DNA from: Bacteroidota bacterium
GTDB taxonomy: Bacteria > Bacteroidota > Bacteroidia > Bacteroidales > VadinHA17
DNA: 51,771 nucleotides
Reading direction: 5' to 3'
Assembly: GCA_003250475.1 (NCBI GenBank)
Contig: QKGI01000091.1
Coordinates: forward strand, 1 to 51,771
In this document: positions 25,245 through 33,950 of the stretch, piece after piece
Layout of the letters: each line of letters begins with the position of its first letter
How positions within the stretch are numbered: position 1 is the stretch's first letter
The notes under the pieces: model-generated
What the model was told of the DNA's origin: nothing
Database searches by the model: none
Seen by the model: only the letters and a program-made list of their open reading frames with translations
Program-made: the position numbers and the translations under genes

Positions 25245-27371
25245 ATGCGTGTACTGCTTATATATACCTTACTGCTCCTTCTGCCACTGGCTGCTGCCGC
25301 ACAGAAGCCTGATTCCCTCCTCATCAGGGGCGCCCGTCCCGGTGAAGAGCCTGCACGGATTGCAGATTCTGTCGCCATACAGATGTCTGACACTATAACG
25401 GATAACATGCCTGAGGCTGGCGCCATGATTAAAGAAGCCTTAAAGGGCAGGGATACAGTTCCCGGTATTACTCCCGCAGTTTCAACCCGCCAACCGGGGG
25501 AGGCACAGGTTGCAGCATTCATGCAGGATTCACTTTTCCTGCAGGGCACAACACAGTGGACACTCTCCGCAGACTACACGACAGAAGAGATAGTTCCTCT
25601 TGATACCGCCTTCTCCCTCTTCCATAGGTACAGGATCACAGATAAATATTCTGACTTCAGTGCTTATACAGGTAACTATGGGTTGCCGCTTTATGAGATT
25701 AACTTCTTCGACCGCGAGTGGAAACCAGACAGGTTCCTGTATGCTTATTATGAACCGTTTATGTTTACACCGTACAATACGCTGTTTATAAATACACATG
25801 TCCCGTTTACCGAGCTGAAGTGGTCAAACGGAGGCGCACGTAGCAAGGCAGAGCAGACCTTCAGGGTAAGACATTCCCAGAACGTCAACAGGTTCATGAA
25901 TTTCGGGCTGATTTATGACATAGTCTTCAATCTGGGTCAGTATGACCTCCAGCGCGCTATAGACAAGAACTTCCTGCTTCACGGGTCATACAACAGGAAT
26001 AACTATTCAGCATATGCCTCGGCCGGCATTAACAACCATGATTCAGAGGAAAACGGGGGAATCCTGGACAAGGAAGATCTCAGCCGCTACAGCCCGGAAG
26101 ATGTGCCGGTTCTTCTCAATGAATATAACGGAGCAACCAGCACTCTTAAAAACAGATACCTGATGCTTGTGCAGCGTTTTACACCTGGGGGGAAACGTGA
26201 TACTGCAAACCTCGGGACATCTGCTGTCACAGGTCCCGTTACATTCTCTTATATAGGAATCTATGAGTGGAACAGACGCCGGTATTTTGACAAATACCCC
26301 CTGTCATCACTGTATGATACTGTCATGATCAGCAGAACAGAGACACAGGATTCGCTAAGTCAGAGCCTCTTAACCAATACACTCAGGGTTGATTTTGCTG
26401 CGGGGAGCAGAGAGCGGTTCCGTATCGGCGCCGGCGCCGGGATAAGGAGCGAGTTACGGTCTTATGGTCAGATAATGCCCGGAGACAGCCTTACCAGACC
26501 CGATACGGTGAAAACCAGCATGAATTCTCTTGTTCTGACCGGCAAAGTCTTCAATAATATCGGCAGTAAATTCGGTTGGAGTGCCACAGGCGACCTCTGG
26601 TTTCAAGGATACAGAGCCGGCGATTTTATTGTTGAAGGCCGTATCTATAAGGACTTCGCTACCAGCAGGAAAGGCATGATCACCTGGGACGCGACAGGGA
26701 CCCTGGCAAGCTATACACCCTCATACTGGTATTTTACCTGGGGGTCGAACAATTTCTCATGGCAGTCTGATAACAAGAGAGAGTTCAGGCTTATGGCGGG
26801 CTCATCGATAATCTGGCCGGAACGCGGAATGAGCCTGAAGTTCAACTATGCCATTGTTGATAATTTCATTCAGATGGGAACAGGCGCATTACCTGTTCAG
26901 AATGATGGCGGACTCTCCGTGGCGGCGCTTACCGTAAAGAAAGACTTTGTATTCTGGAAACTTCACCTTGACAATACCGTCCTCCTTCAACAAAGTACTA
27001 ACAGTGAGGTGCTTAGTCTCCCACTCGTTACAGCCAGGAGTGCCTTCTTCTTCGACCATATTTTCAGGTTCAGGGCGACCAATGGCGAACTGAGCTTCCA
27101 GCTCGGGGCCGATGCGATGATCCATACACCATATTACCCGATGAATTACATGCCGGCCACAGGCAGATATTTTAGCCAGACCGAATCAAAAACCGGTAAC
27201 TATCCTTTTGTAAATGTTTTCATGAATTTTAAGGTAAAAAGGACCAGAATCTTCATAATGGCTGATCATGTTAACTCAGGACTGATGGGTAATGAGTACT
27301 TCCTCATCCCGGGATACCCGCTGAATATCAGAATGATACGGTATGGGTTTGCCTGGACTTTCTATGATTAA
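25245..27371 (+). CDS. Putative outer-membrane porin-like protein
   Basis: This protein (about 708 residues) has a signal peptide (MRVLLIYTLLLLLPLAAAA-Q). The mature part alternates aromatic and polar strands (FMNFGLIYDIVFNLGQY, GWSATGDLWFQGYR, REFRLMAGSSI) and ends in an aromatic strand, ...RYGFAWTFYD, typical of a beta-barrel. It resembles the Bacteroidota putative porin family (Porin_10 type) found next to mltF. Substrate is unknown. The start was set by the signal peptide and by the promoter box that excludes TTG 25236. An independent unit after the dcw terminator. Confidence 0.75.
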   Translation: MRVLLIYTLLLLLPLAAAAQKPDSLLIRGARPGEEPARIADSVAIQMSDTITDNMPEAGAMIKEALKGRDTVPGITPAVSTRQPGEAQVAAFMQDSLFLQGTTQWTLSADYTTEEIVPLDTAFSLFHRYRITDKYSDFSAYTGNYGLPLYEINFFDREWKPDRFLYAYYEPFMFTPYNTLFINTHVPFTELKWSNGGARSKAEQTFRVRHSQNVNRFMNFGLIYDIVFNLGQYDLQRAIDKNFLLHGSYNRNNYSAYASAGINNHDSEENGGILDKEDLSRYSPEDVPVLLNEYNGATSTLKNRYLMLVQRFTPGGKRDTANLGTSAVTGPVTFSYIGIYEWNRRRYFDKYPLSSLYDTVMISRTETQDSLSQSLLTNTLRVDFAAGSRERFRIGAGAGIRSELRSYGQIMPGDSLTRPDTVKTSMNSLVLTGKVFNNIGSKFGWSATGDLWFQGYRAGDFIVEGRIYKDFATSRKGMITWDATGTLASYTPSYWYFTWGSNNFSWQSDNKREFRLMAGSSIIWPERGMSLKFNYAIVDNFIQMGTGALPVQNDGGLSVAALTVKKDFVFWKLHLDNTVLLQQSTNSEVLSLPLVTARSAFFFDHIFRFRATNGELSFQLGADAMIHTPYYPMNYMPATGRYFSQTESKTGNYPFVNVFMNFKVKRTRIFIMADHVNSGLMGNEYFLIPGYPLNIRMIRYGFAWTFYD

Positions 27372-27380
27372 AAAAAATAT

Positions 27381-27388
27381 TATATTTG
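27381..27388 (+). promoter_or_regulatory. -7 box for mltF
   Basis: TATATTTG, an exact TAnnTTTG match 10 nt after the porin-like stop codon. The mltF start is 56 nt downstream, giving a leader of about 50 nt. Confidence 0.5.
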
Positions 27389-27444
27389 CGGCGCAAACAA
27401 AACCGGTAGAGGATTGTTAGTCTGTCGGATCAATTAGTTAGGTA

Positions 27445-28863
27445 TTGAGGAAATTTATTACGTTCTTATTCATTGTATTTCTGTCAGTCATCTCCTGTGA
27501 GAAGGAGAACAGAATGGGTAACACTGTTACTGTTCCGCATCGGGATCTTGATGCAATCCTCGCCGACGGAAAGATCAGAGCGGTAACAAACATAAACCAG
27601 ACGAGCTACTTCCTTTATAAAGGAGAGCCAATGGGTTTCCATTTCGAATTACTGAAGAAATTTGCTGACCATCTTGATGTTGAACTCGAGATAGTCACCA
27701 GCAATGATATTGATGAGGCTCTGGAGTATCTCAGGAAGGGGCAGGTCGATATTGTTGCCATTGGACTGTCTATCAGTGCTGACCGCAAGGAGATGATGAG
27801 CTTTACGGAGCCGCTGATGCAGTCGTCGCAGGTACTGGTTCAGCGCAAGCCCGGTGGCTGGTCCAGGATGACAGCTGACGAACTGGAGGGCAGCCTGGTC
27901 AGGAACCAGCTTGATCTTTCAGGGAAGACCATCTACGTTCAGAAGGGTTCTTCGTATGCCCAGAGCCTGTATGGCATGGAACGCGAATCAGGTATGGATA
28001 TCGGTGTTGTTGAGGTGCCGTTTGATGCAGAGGAGCTTGCAAGGCAGGTAGCCCGAGGTGAGATAGAGTATACTGTATGTGACGATTACATGGCGAATAT
28101 AATCTGTTCGCTCTATCCTGAACTGGATCTCTCGACCCCTGTCAGTTTCCCTCTCAATATAGCATGGAGTGTACGCAAGGATGGAACCAGCGCCCTGATG
28201 ACCGAGCTCAACAGCTGGATCACCGGCTTCAAGACCACGCGCGACTATGCAAGACTGGAAAAGAAGTATTTCAGCGGCCGTCATCCTGCAAACATCGTTT
28301 CTTCTGAATATTTTGCTACCAATACTATGGGTAAGGTGTCACCTTACGATGACATCATAAGGCAGTACAGCGACAGCCTGGGGTGGGACTGGCGTCTTGT
28401 AGCGGCTATTATTTACCAGGAATCAAGGTTTAACCCGTCAGTGACATCACCCCGGGGTGCGTACGGGCTTATGCAGGTAATGCCTGAGACCGGAAAACAT
28501 TTCGGCTTTGATGTCAAAAGATCGGTTGAAAACAACATACATGCCGGCATCTCTTACCTGAGTATGCTTGACAAGCTCTTCTCGCAATGGGTGCCGGATC
28601 CGGATGAGAGGGTTAAGTTTATCCTTGCTTCGTACAATGCCGGTCACGGTCATGTTATCGACGCCATCAAGCTTGCAGAAAAGAACGGGCTCGATCCGGG
28701 TAAGTGGGATGGCAATGTTGCGCTTTTTCTTGAGCGTAAGTCAGACCCTGCCTTCTATGGCGATCCTGTGGTCAGAAACGGCAGGCTGAAGCAGGGAGTG
28801 GCAGTCAATGCCTATGTGGCTGACATCATGGAACGCTACGAACATTACAGGAATATCAGGTAA
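27445..28863 (+). CDS. mltF: Membrane-bound lytic transglycosylase F, lipoprotein
   Basis: This 472-residue lipoprotein has signal peptide and lipobox VISC with Cys18. An N-terminal periplasmic substrate-binding-like domain (about 35-270; LRKGQVDIVAIGLSISADR) is followed by an SLT lytic transglycosylase domain with the catalytic Glu326 in IIYQESRF and AYGLMQVMPETG, then ILASYNAGHGHV. It cleaves glycan strands to 1,6-anhydroMurNAc ends at the outer membrane. It starts with TTG: the frame is closed just upstream and this codon opens the lipoprotein signal. The stop codon runs directly into repeat locus D. Confidence 0.92.
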   Translation: MRKFITFLFIVFLSVISCEKENRMGNTVTVPHRDLDAILADGKIRAVTNINQTSYFLYKGEPMGFHFELLKKFADHLDVELEIVTSNDIDEALEYLRKGQVDIVAIGLSISADRKEMMSFTEPLMQSSQVLVQRKPGGWSRMTADELEGSLVRNQLDLSGKTIYVQKGSSYAQSLYGMERESGMDIGVVEVPFDAEELARQVARGEIEYTVCDDYMANIICSLYPELDLSTPVSFPLNIAWSVRKDGTSALMTELNSWITGFKTTRDYARLEKKYFSGRHPANIVSSEYFATNTMGKVSPYDDIIRQYSDSLGWDWRLVAAIIYQESRFNPSVTSPRGAYGLMQVMPETGKHFGFDVKRSVENNIHAGISYLSMLDKLFSQWVPDPDERVKFILASYNAGHGHVIDAIKLAEKNGLDPGKWDGNVALFLERKSDPAFYGDPVVRNGRLKQGVAVNAYVADIMERYEHYRNIR

Positions 28864-28942
28864 GGTCTGAAGGTCTGAAGGTCTGAGGTCTGAAGGTCTT
28901 CCGGTATTGCGGTCATGCAGTCATGCAGTCATGCAGTCTTGA
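28862..28942. repeat. Composite tandem repeat locus D
   Basis: AAGGTCTG/AGGTCTG units (about 28862-28899) begin at the mltF stop codon. A short linker (TTCCGGTATTGC) follows, then four 8-mers of the RGTCNTGC family (28911-28942), the last decayed. The two families come in the same order as at loci A and B, but the linker differs. It fills the gap between convergent mltF and gatD, where no conventional terminator was seen. Confidence 0.9.
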
Positions 28943-28963
28943 GGTAGGAGGCATGGAGCCTGA

Positions 28964-30349
28964 TCACTTGTGGACCTTCCTGATGAACTCCTCCACCTCC
29001 GGCACACCTCCCTGGTAAACCAGGTACCCGTTATAGGGTTCACGTTCCGTTATCTCGTCATTGACAGGTGTCAGCATTATCTTCTTCACCTCCTCCAGGT
29101 CATTCGTCTGGCCAAGTGCCCAGCCCAGCTTGACCCATGCCACCTCCGGGAGCATGTTACCCAGGGGTATCACACCCTTGGCCATCATGTCGCGGCCTGT
29201 TTCATAGACAAACATATGGACATATCCCCAGATTGTCTGAAGGGTCATGTAGACAGCCACATTCTCCTTCTGTGCCCTTTCCAGTGCAGGATAGAGCTCC
29301 CGGTTAACATGGCCCAGCCCGGTACCCACTATGATGATACCCTTATAACCATTGTCAATCAGCGAATGGATCATATCGGCCTTCATATGCGGATAGAAAT
29401 AGACCATGGCCACATTCTCGTCAAAATAGGGCATGATCTTTACATTACGGTCACTTCGCCTCGGGTTGTAATCTTGTTTGATCGGCCTGACCTCACCCCT
29501 CCTGACTGTCGCCACCGGGATGTCACCAATGGTCCTGAAGGTGGAGCGGTAGGAGCTGTGCATCTTACGAACCCTTGTCCCCCGGTGCAGGAAACCATAC
29601 TCGTCACTTGTGGGTCCGAACATGCAGACCATTACCTCAGCTATGTCTCCATGACCGGCTGCAGTGGAAGCATGTATCAGGTTAAGTGCTGCGTCGGAAG
29701 AAGGTCTGTCGGATGATCGCTGTGATCCTACAAGGATAATAGGCACCGGTGAGTCCTGGACCATGAACGACAGTGCGGCAGCAGTATGATGCAGGGTGTC
29801 CGTGCCATGGCCTATCATGATGCCGTCAATTCCGCTGGCTATCTCCTTTCCAATGGAGGTGGCCAGAAACTTGTACTGGTCAGGGCCCATATTCTCGGAA
29901 AACACAGCAAAAAGTTTTTCAGTACGAATATTGCAGACATCAGCCAGTTCAGGCACAGCCCCGTAGAGCTCGCCGGGAGAGAAGGCCGGGATAACTGCCC
30001 CGGTACGGTAGTCAAGACGAGAGGCTATCGTACCACCGGTGCCGAAAAGCTTCACATTGGGTTTGTCATCGGAGTAGGGGAACTCCTTCTCAGGGATCTT
30101 GTAGTTGGCTTTATTGTAGCCTGTCTCGGTCATCGTGATGATGGTGGATATGTCAATCCCTATGTTGTACCCGGTTTCGATCTTGATCACTATATGAAGG
30201 TCATCATTGTTCTCAGACCTCGGCAAAACCGTCCCCTTGAACAGCCCACGGGTGGTCTCCACCTCTGTCTGGCCCCAGACCCTTACGTTATACTTCTTTA
30301 GTACTGCCAGCGCACGGCCCCTGTAACCCTGGAAAAAATCCTCTCCCAT
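28964..30349 (-). CDS. gatD: Archaeal-type Glu-tRNA(Gln) amidotransferase subunit D
   Basis: This 461-residue protein has an L-asparaginase-like domain preceded by a ~90-residue N-terminal domain (GYRGRALAVLKKY..., FKGTVLPRSE..., DLHIVIKIETGYNIGI), the GatD arrangement absent from ordinary asparaginases. The catalytic set is complete: T107 in GTGGTIAS, T183-D184 in GHGTDT, and K262 in RVRKMHSS. GatD releases ammonia from glutamine for GatE, which amidates Glu-tRNA(Gln). It lies 2 nt downstream of gatE. Plain asparaginase is a poor alternative because of the N-terminal domain and the partner. Confidence 0.92.
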   Translation of the reverse strand: MGEDFFQGYRGRALAVLKKYNVRVWGQTEVETTRGLFKGTVLPRSENNDDLHIVIKIETGYNIGIDISTIITMTETGYNKANYKIPEKEFPYSDDKPNVKLFGTGGTIASRLDYRTGAVIPAFSPGELYGAVPELADVCNIRTEKLFAVFSENMGPDQYKFLATSIGKEIASGIDGIMIGHGTDTLHHTAAALSFMVQDSPVPIILVGSQRSSDRPSSDAALNLIHASTAAGHGDIAEVMVCMFGPTSDEYGFLHRGTRVRKMHSSYRSTFRTIGDIPVATVRRGEVRPIKQDYNPRRSDRNVKIMPYFDENVAMVYFYPHMKADMIHSLIDNGYKGIIIVGTGLGHVNRELYPALERAQKENVAVYMTLQTIWGYVHMFVYETGRDMMAKGVIPLGNMLPEVAWVKLGWALGQTNDLEEVKKIMLTPVNDEITEREPYNGYLVYQGGVPEVEEFIRKVHK

Positions 30350-30351
30350 AA

Positions 30352-32337
30352 CTATTTGTCTCTGTTCTCAAGAATATCCGATACTTCCTTCCTGACCCCG
30401 GCAAGCCTCATGGTCCCGATAGCCTTCATGTGTATCTGCCCCATGACCCAGTTAACACATGCTGTCTCATCATTATTATAACAGATCTCATCGTACTTAC
30501 CGGCCAGCTCTTTCACCTCTGCCTTTATCTCCTGAAGTGTTGCAGGATTATAACCTGTAGCTGCAATAACCGTTTTAAAATCGGGATCGACTGACGCAAC
30601 CACCCCCGGGAGCATAAGCCTGGCAACCGGAGGCAGCAATCCTTCCTTTTTCATGAATGCATACATGTCGTAGAGTCTTTGGTAGCTGAATCCTTTGGCC
30701 ACCTTGTTGCGGCCTTCCAGGTTTCTGAAGCGATGGCCAATCATGATTCCGACCTCCCTGAAATCATATCCCAGCTCATTGCCAATCCTCTCAACCATCT
30801 CCACCAGGTTTTTGCTCAGCAGGTAATGCCATGCATCTTCCGGTATACCCCATTGTTTCATCTGGAGAATACGGCTGCTGATGTCGACAGGGAGATTATG
30901 TCCGAGAGATTCAAGCATCTGGGTGGTGACCGGGATGGGCTGTGAATCAGTGTCAGGATACATCCGGTCACGGCCTGGCAGCACCCTTTCAAACATAGTC
31001 GTGCCGTCCTCAAATGCTTTGCGTGTTTCGTTGGGCACTCCATCCATGGCGAGCCGGATACGTTCCGTGATGGTCTCCAGTGCAGTGGGGATATCTGCTT
31101 CCGGCCCCCAGAGTATTATCTGAGCATCGTCAGGTGCAGCAGAGAGCCATATGGCCACTTCCGGGAACAGGCTGTTGAAATTGACATCACCAATCTCTTC
31201 GGAATGGATCATGTTGGGTTTCTCAATACAGGCAATGACCTTCAGCCTGTCACTTATCTCGTCTGCAAAAATGCGTCCGGGCTGGGTAAAGTGGGATAAA
31301 ATACCCCTGCATCCTGTTAGATTTAATGCATAAACCTTCTCACCGCGGTCAAGTGCTTCCCGTACCGGGGTAAAGTGATACTCTTTCTCTTCTTCCGTGA
31401 TCTCCCTTGTCTTAAGCGACCATGCCTCAGGATCACCGATCAGTTTACGGAGTCTGGTTCGTATGTTAAGCAGGGCAAATTGTCTGAAAGCCTCATTGTG
31501 TGATAGTTCCGGGATCCACTTTATATGTGCCACACCTTTTATCTCTACCCTGGTGCCTCCTTCGCAGCTTACGTTCACATCCTCACGGGCAGCCCCCATG
31601 CCTGTCCGGACCAGGCCAGTGCTCCTGTTGAGGAATCTTATGTATTCGGCTGCCTCTGCCAGCTCTTCAGGGGTAAGACAATCAGGGTAGGTCACCGTCT
31701 CTATCAGCGGCATGCCGAGCCGGTCGGTCTTATAAACCCTCTTATGGCCTATGTCTGATACTTCGCGGCACGAATCCTCTTCAAGGCTTAACTGGATCAG
31801 CCTGACCTTTTTGTTCTTCAGTTGAAGATAACCCTCTACACCAATGATAGCTGAACGCTGAAAGCCGGTAGGGATACTGCCGTCAAGATACTGTTTCCTT
31901 GTAATATGTACCTCGCCGACTATATTCATCCTGGCCGCCAGGGCTATTTTGATCGCAATATCAAGGGCTTCATTGTCAATTGGAAACGGCGGAGTGTCAT
32001 CGACCTCGTATGTGCAGGCCGTACGGTTATTGATCCTGTATGTGATCTCCTTCCTGGTTCTGAACTCCATCAGGGCAGTACCATCATATACACCCATCTC
32101 ACTCAGAGTAGGCCTCATATGTCGAATAACCTCTGCATCATAATCATCGTGATCATGTAATATTCCTGCCGGGCAACGACAAAAAAGCTTGCTGCCGGTC
32201 TTCAGCTGCTGATGCACCTCCAGACCCGACATGAAACCTATCCGCTTATAATCATTAAGTGTTGCCAGCCGACGGTCAACATAACCGACCTCTTCTCTGG
32301 TCTTATCATAATTTCTTCTCGGGTCAATTCTGGTCAT
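30352..32337 (-). CDS. gatE: Archaeal-type Glu-tRNA(Gln) amidotransferase subunit E
   Basis: This protein (661 residues from the ATG at 32337; a TTG at 32349 would add four) belongs to the GatB/GatE family: FMSGLEVHQQLKT, FCRCPAG, EVDDTPPFPID, LIQLSLEEDS and MGAAREDVNVS. Unlike GatB (about 480 residues) it carries a GAD-type insertion of roughly 100 residues (ISDRLKVIACIEKPNM... through VPNETRK), shared with AspRS and diagnostic of GatE, then a helical YqeY-like tail ending near NWVMGQIHMKA. It activates Glu-tRNA(Gln) with ATP and amidates it. Paired with gatD. Confidence 0.92.
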   Translation of the reverse strand: MTRIDPRRNYDKTREEVGYVDRRLATLNDYKRIGFMSGLEVHQQLKTGSKLFCRCPAGILHDHDDYDAEVIRHMRPTLSEMGVYDGTALMEFRTRKEITYRINNRTACTYEVDDTPPFPIDNEALDIAIKIALAARMNIVGEVHITRKQYLDGSIPTGFQRSAIIGVEGYLQLKNKKVRLIQLSLEEDSCREVSDIGHKRVYKTDRLGMPLIETVTYPDCLTPEELAEAAEYIRFLNRSTGLVRTGMGAAREDVNVSCEGGTRVEIKGVAHIKWIPELSHNEAFRQFALLNIRTRLRKLIGDPEAWSLKTREITEEEKEYHFTPVREALDRGEKVYALNLTGCRGILSHFTQPGRIFADEISDRLKVIACIEKPNMIHSEEIGDVNFNSLFPEVAIWLSAAPDDAQIILWGPEADIPTALETITERIRLAMDGVPNETRKAFEDGTTMFERVLPGRDRMYPDTDSQPIPVTTQMLESLGHNLPVDISSRILQMKQWGIPEDAWHYLLSKNLVEMVERIGNELGYDFREVGIMIGHRFRNLEGRNKVAKGFSYQRLYDMYAFMKKEGLLPPVARLMLPGVVASVDPDFKTVIAATGYNPATLQEIKAEVKELAGKYDEICYNNDETACVNWVMGQIHMKAIGTMRLAGVRKEVSDILENRDK

Positions 32338-32565
32338 ACTGTTCGACAATATCCCTGCAAGTTACAGAGAAGAGCCGAGAATTGGAAGTGCCCAAATAAA
32401 GAAAGTTTGCGCAACTTTAGCCATGACTTTTATTTGTTCGGGAGGCTTTAAATTATATCGAAATCCACTTAAGCGGATTTATAAAATAAACAGTCGCGAC
32501 AAAAAATGTCATATGCGTTAAAAAGCTCCTGACTTAATAATATTAAGCTTGTAACGCGCAGATAA
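32338..32565. other. Intergenic region upstream of gatE
   Basis: No gene. On the minus strand TTTATTTG (32393-32400) matches TAnnTTTG at all but one position, about 55 nt before the gatE ATG. Three inverted repeats lie further from the gene: AAAGTT/AACTTT around TGCGC (32402-32418), AAATCC/GGATTT around CTTAAG (32461-32480), and CTTAAT-AAT-ATTAAG near 32533-32547, 19 nt past the permease stop. They are short; regulatory roles are speculative. Confidence 0.35.
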
Positions 32566-33810
32566 TCAGTCGTAACGTATTGCCTTAACAGGTGTAATGC
32601 GGGCTATCAGCTGAGATGGTATCAGAAGCATCAGGATGATTGCGATCATTGTTCCGGCGTTAAGAAGAATAATATGTACCGGATCAAGGTTGACAGGCAC
32701 ACTTTTCAGGTAATATGATGCAGGATCGAGGGTAATCATTTCCGTTTTCATCTGAAGCAGGGCAAGGCCAATACCTATTATATTGCCCCATAGCAGCCCC
32801 TTGGCGATAAGCCACGCTGCCTGGTACAGGAATACGTTACGTATAAGTTTGTTGGTGGAACCGATAGCTTTAAGAACACCGATCATATTGGTCTTCTCAA
32901 GGATCAGGATCAACAGTCCGGATATCATGTTGAATCCAGCCACAAGAATCATAAGAATCAGGATAATGATCACGTTAGTGTCCTGGAATCCAAGCCAGTC
33001 GAATATCTGCGGGTAAAGGGTCCGGATATTGGTCACTTTCAGCTGTTCCTCCTCTTCTGAGATGCGGTAACCTATGGCATCACGGACGACATCTGTCATA
33101 TAATCAAGATCTTCGAAGTTGTTGATAAAGATCTCAAAGCCGCTTACCTTGTCGGCGTCCCATCCGTTAAGGCTTCTTATATGCTTGATGTCGCAGAAAA
33201 GATACCTCTTGTCAAACTCCTCCAGGCTGGTCTCATAGATTCCATGAATGGTGAACTTACGCATACGCGGCGGATCCTGGACAAAAAACATCGAGAATGA
33301 GTCTCCCAGTTTCAGGCCCAGCATATCGGCTACCTTCCTGGAGATGATAACGTCATTGGTCCTGACCGAGTCATCTACTGTTATTACCTCCCCCTCGACC
33401 ATATTTGAGGCGAAGAAGCTCCAGTCATAATCGTTGTCTATGCCTTTCAGCACGATGCCCTGTATATTCTCGCCGGTCTTTATGATACCTGCCTTCGTTG
33501 CGAACACCTGTATGTTCCTGATGCCCGGATGGTTCTTTATCTTGTCAATAAATGGCTGTGAAGCGCTGACAGGTACTGTCTCATAGGAGATGTTGGCGTC
33601 AAAATTAACTACCTGGATGTGAGCGCCAAAGCCAGCCACTTTGTCGCGAATCTGCTGTTTGAACCCGGTAAGGATGGAGACCGCGAGAATCATCACCGCC
33701 AGGCCAAGTGAGATTCCTATGATGGCTATTACGTTTATCGGTCTTGAAAAAGCGGTACCATGATTACGCTCCTTGATCAGGCGGCTGGCTATGAAGGTTC
33801 CTGTAGACAT
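32566..33810 (-). CDS. LolC/LolE-like ABC transporter permease (FtsX/MacB-type)
   Basis: This protein (414 residues) has an N-terminal membrane segment (INVIAIIGISLGLAVMILAVSI) with LTGFKQQIRDKVAGFGAHI, a large periplasmic MacB-like core and three C-terminal membrane segments (NVIIILILMILVAGFNMISG onwards), ending with RITPVKAIRYD. This is the layout of lipoprotein-releasing LolC/E. IIGLLVLILEKTNMIGVLKAIGST-like sequence supports it. The ABC ATPase is not adjacent. The ATG at 33810 was preferred; GTG at 33813 is 2 nt from the -7 box. Confidence 0.82.
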   Translation of the reverse strand: MSTGTFIASRLIKERNHGTAFSRPINVIAIIGISLGLAVMILAVSILTGFKQQIRDKVAGFGAHIQVVNFDANISYETVPVSASQPFIDKIKNHPGIRNIQVFATKAGIIKTGENIQGIVLKGIDNDYDWSFFASNMVEGEVITVDDSVRTNDVIISRKVADMLGLKLGDSFSMFFVQDPPRMRKFTIHGIYETSLEEFDKRYLFCDIKHIRSLNGWDADKVSGFEIFINNFEDLDYMTDVVRDAIGYRISEEEEQLKVTNIRTLYPQIFDWLGFQDTNVIIILILMILVAGFNMISGLLILILEKTNMIGVLKAIGSTNKLIRNVFLYQAAWLIAKGLLWGNIIGIGLALLQMKTEMITLDPASYYLKSVPVNLDPVHIILLNAGTMIAIILMLLIPSQLIARITPVKAIRYD

Positions 33811-33815
33811 CACGG

Positions 33816-33846
33816 CAAAATTAAGAATTAAGAATTAAGAATTGAG
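33816..33846 (-). promoter_or_regulatory. Permease promoter overlapping a 7-bp tandem repeat
   Basis: On the minus strand TAATTTTG (33816-33823), an exact TAnnTTTG box, ends 5 nt before the permease ATG. It overlaps a tandem array on the plus strand: AATTAAG at 33819, 33826 and 33833, then AATTGAG at 33840. The array occupies the spacer toward the -33 position, so copy-number change would shift what lies at -33. Confidence 0.55.
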
Positions 33847-33925
33847 AAACAGGGGAGAAGAGTTTGGGACGAACCGCCCTGATCTTGCATGACCACTGTT
33901 TTTTAACTTATCACCGGCTTTTTTT

Positions 33926-33933
33926 TATCTTTA
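33926..33933 (+). promoter_or_regulatory. Possible -7 box for the NamZ-like gene
   Basis: TATCTTTA matches TAnnTTTG at all but the last base and lies 17 nt before the ATG at 33951. Confidence 0.35.
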
Positions 33934-33950
33934 CGCAAAACCATAATACT

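Noticed and set aside
28970-29716. 248-codon open frame antisense to gatD
   Set aside because: Lies wholly inside a conserved gene on the other strand; composition (His/Cys rich, no domain) is that of a shadow frame.
28964-30349. Calling gatD a plain L-asparaginase
   Set aside because: The N-terminal GatD domain and the adjacent complete GatE make the amidotransferase the better call.
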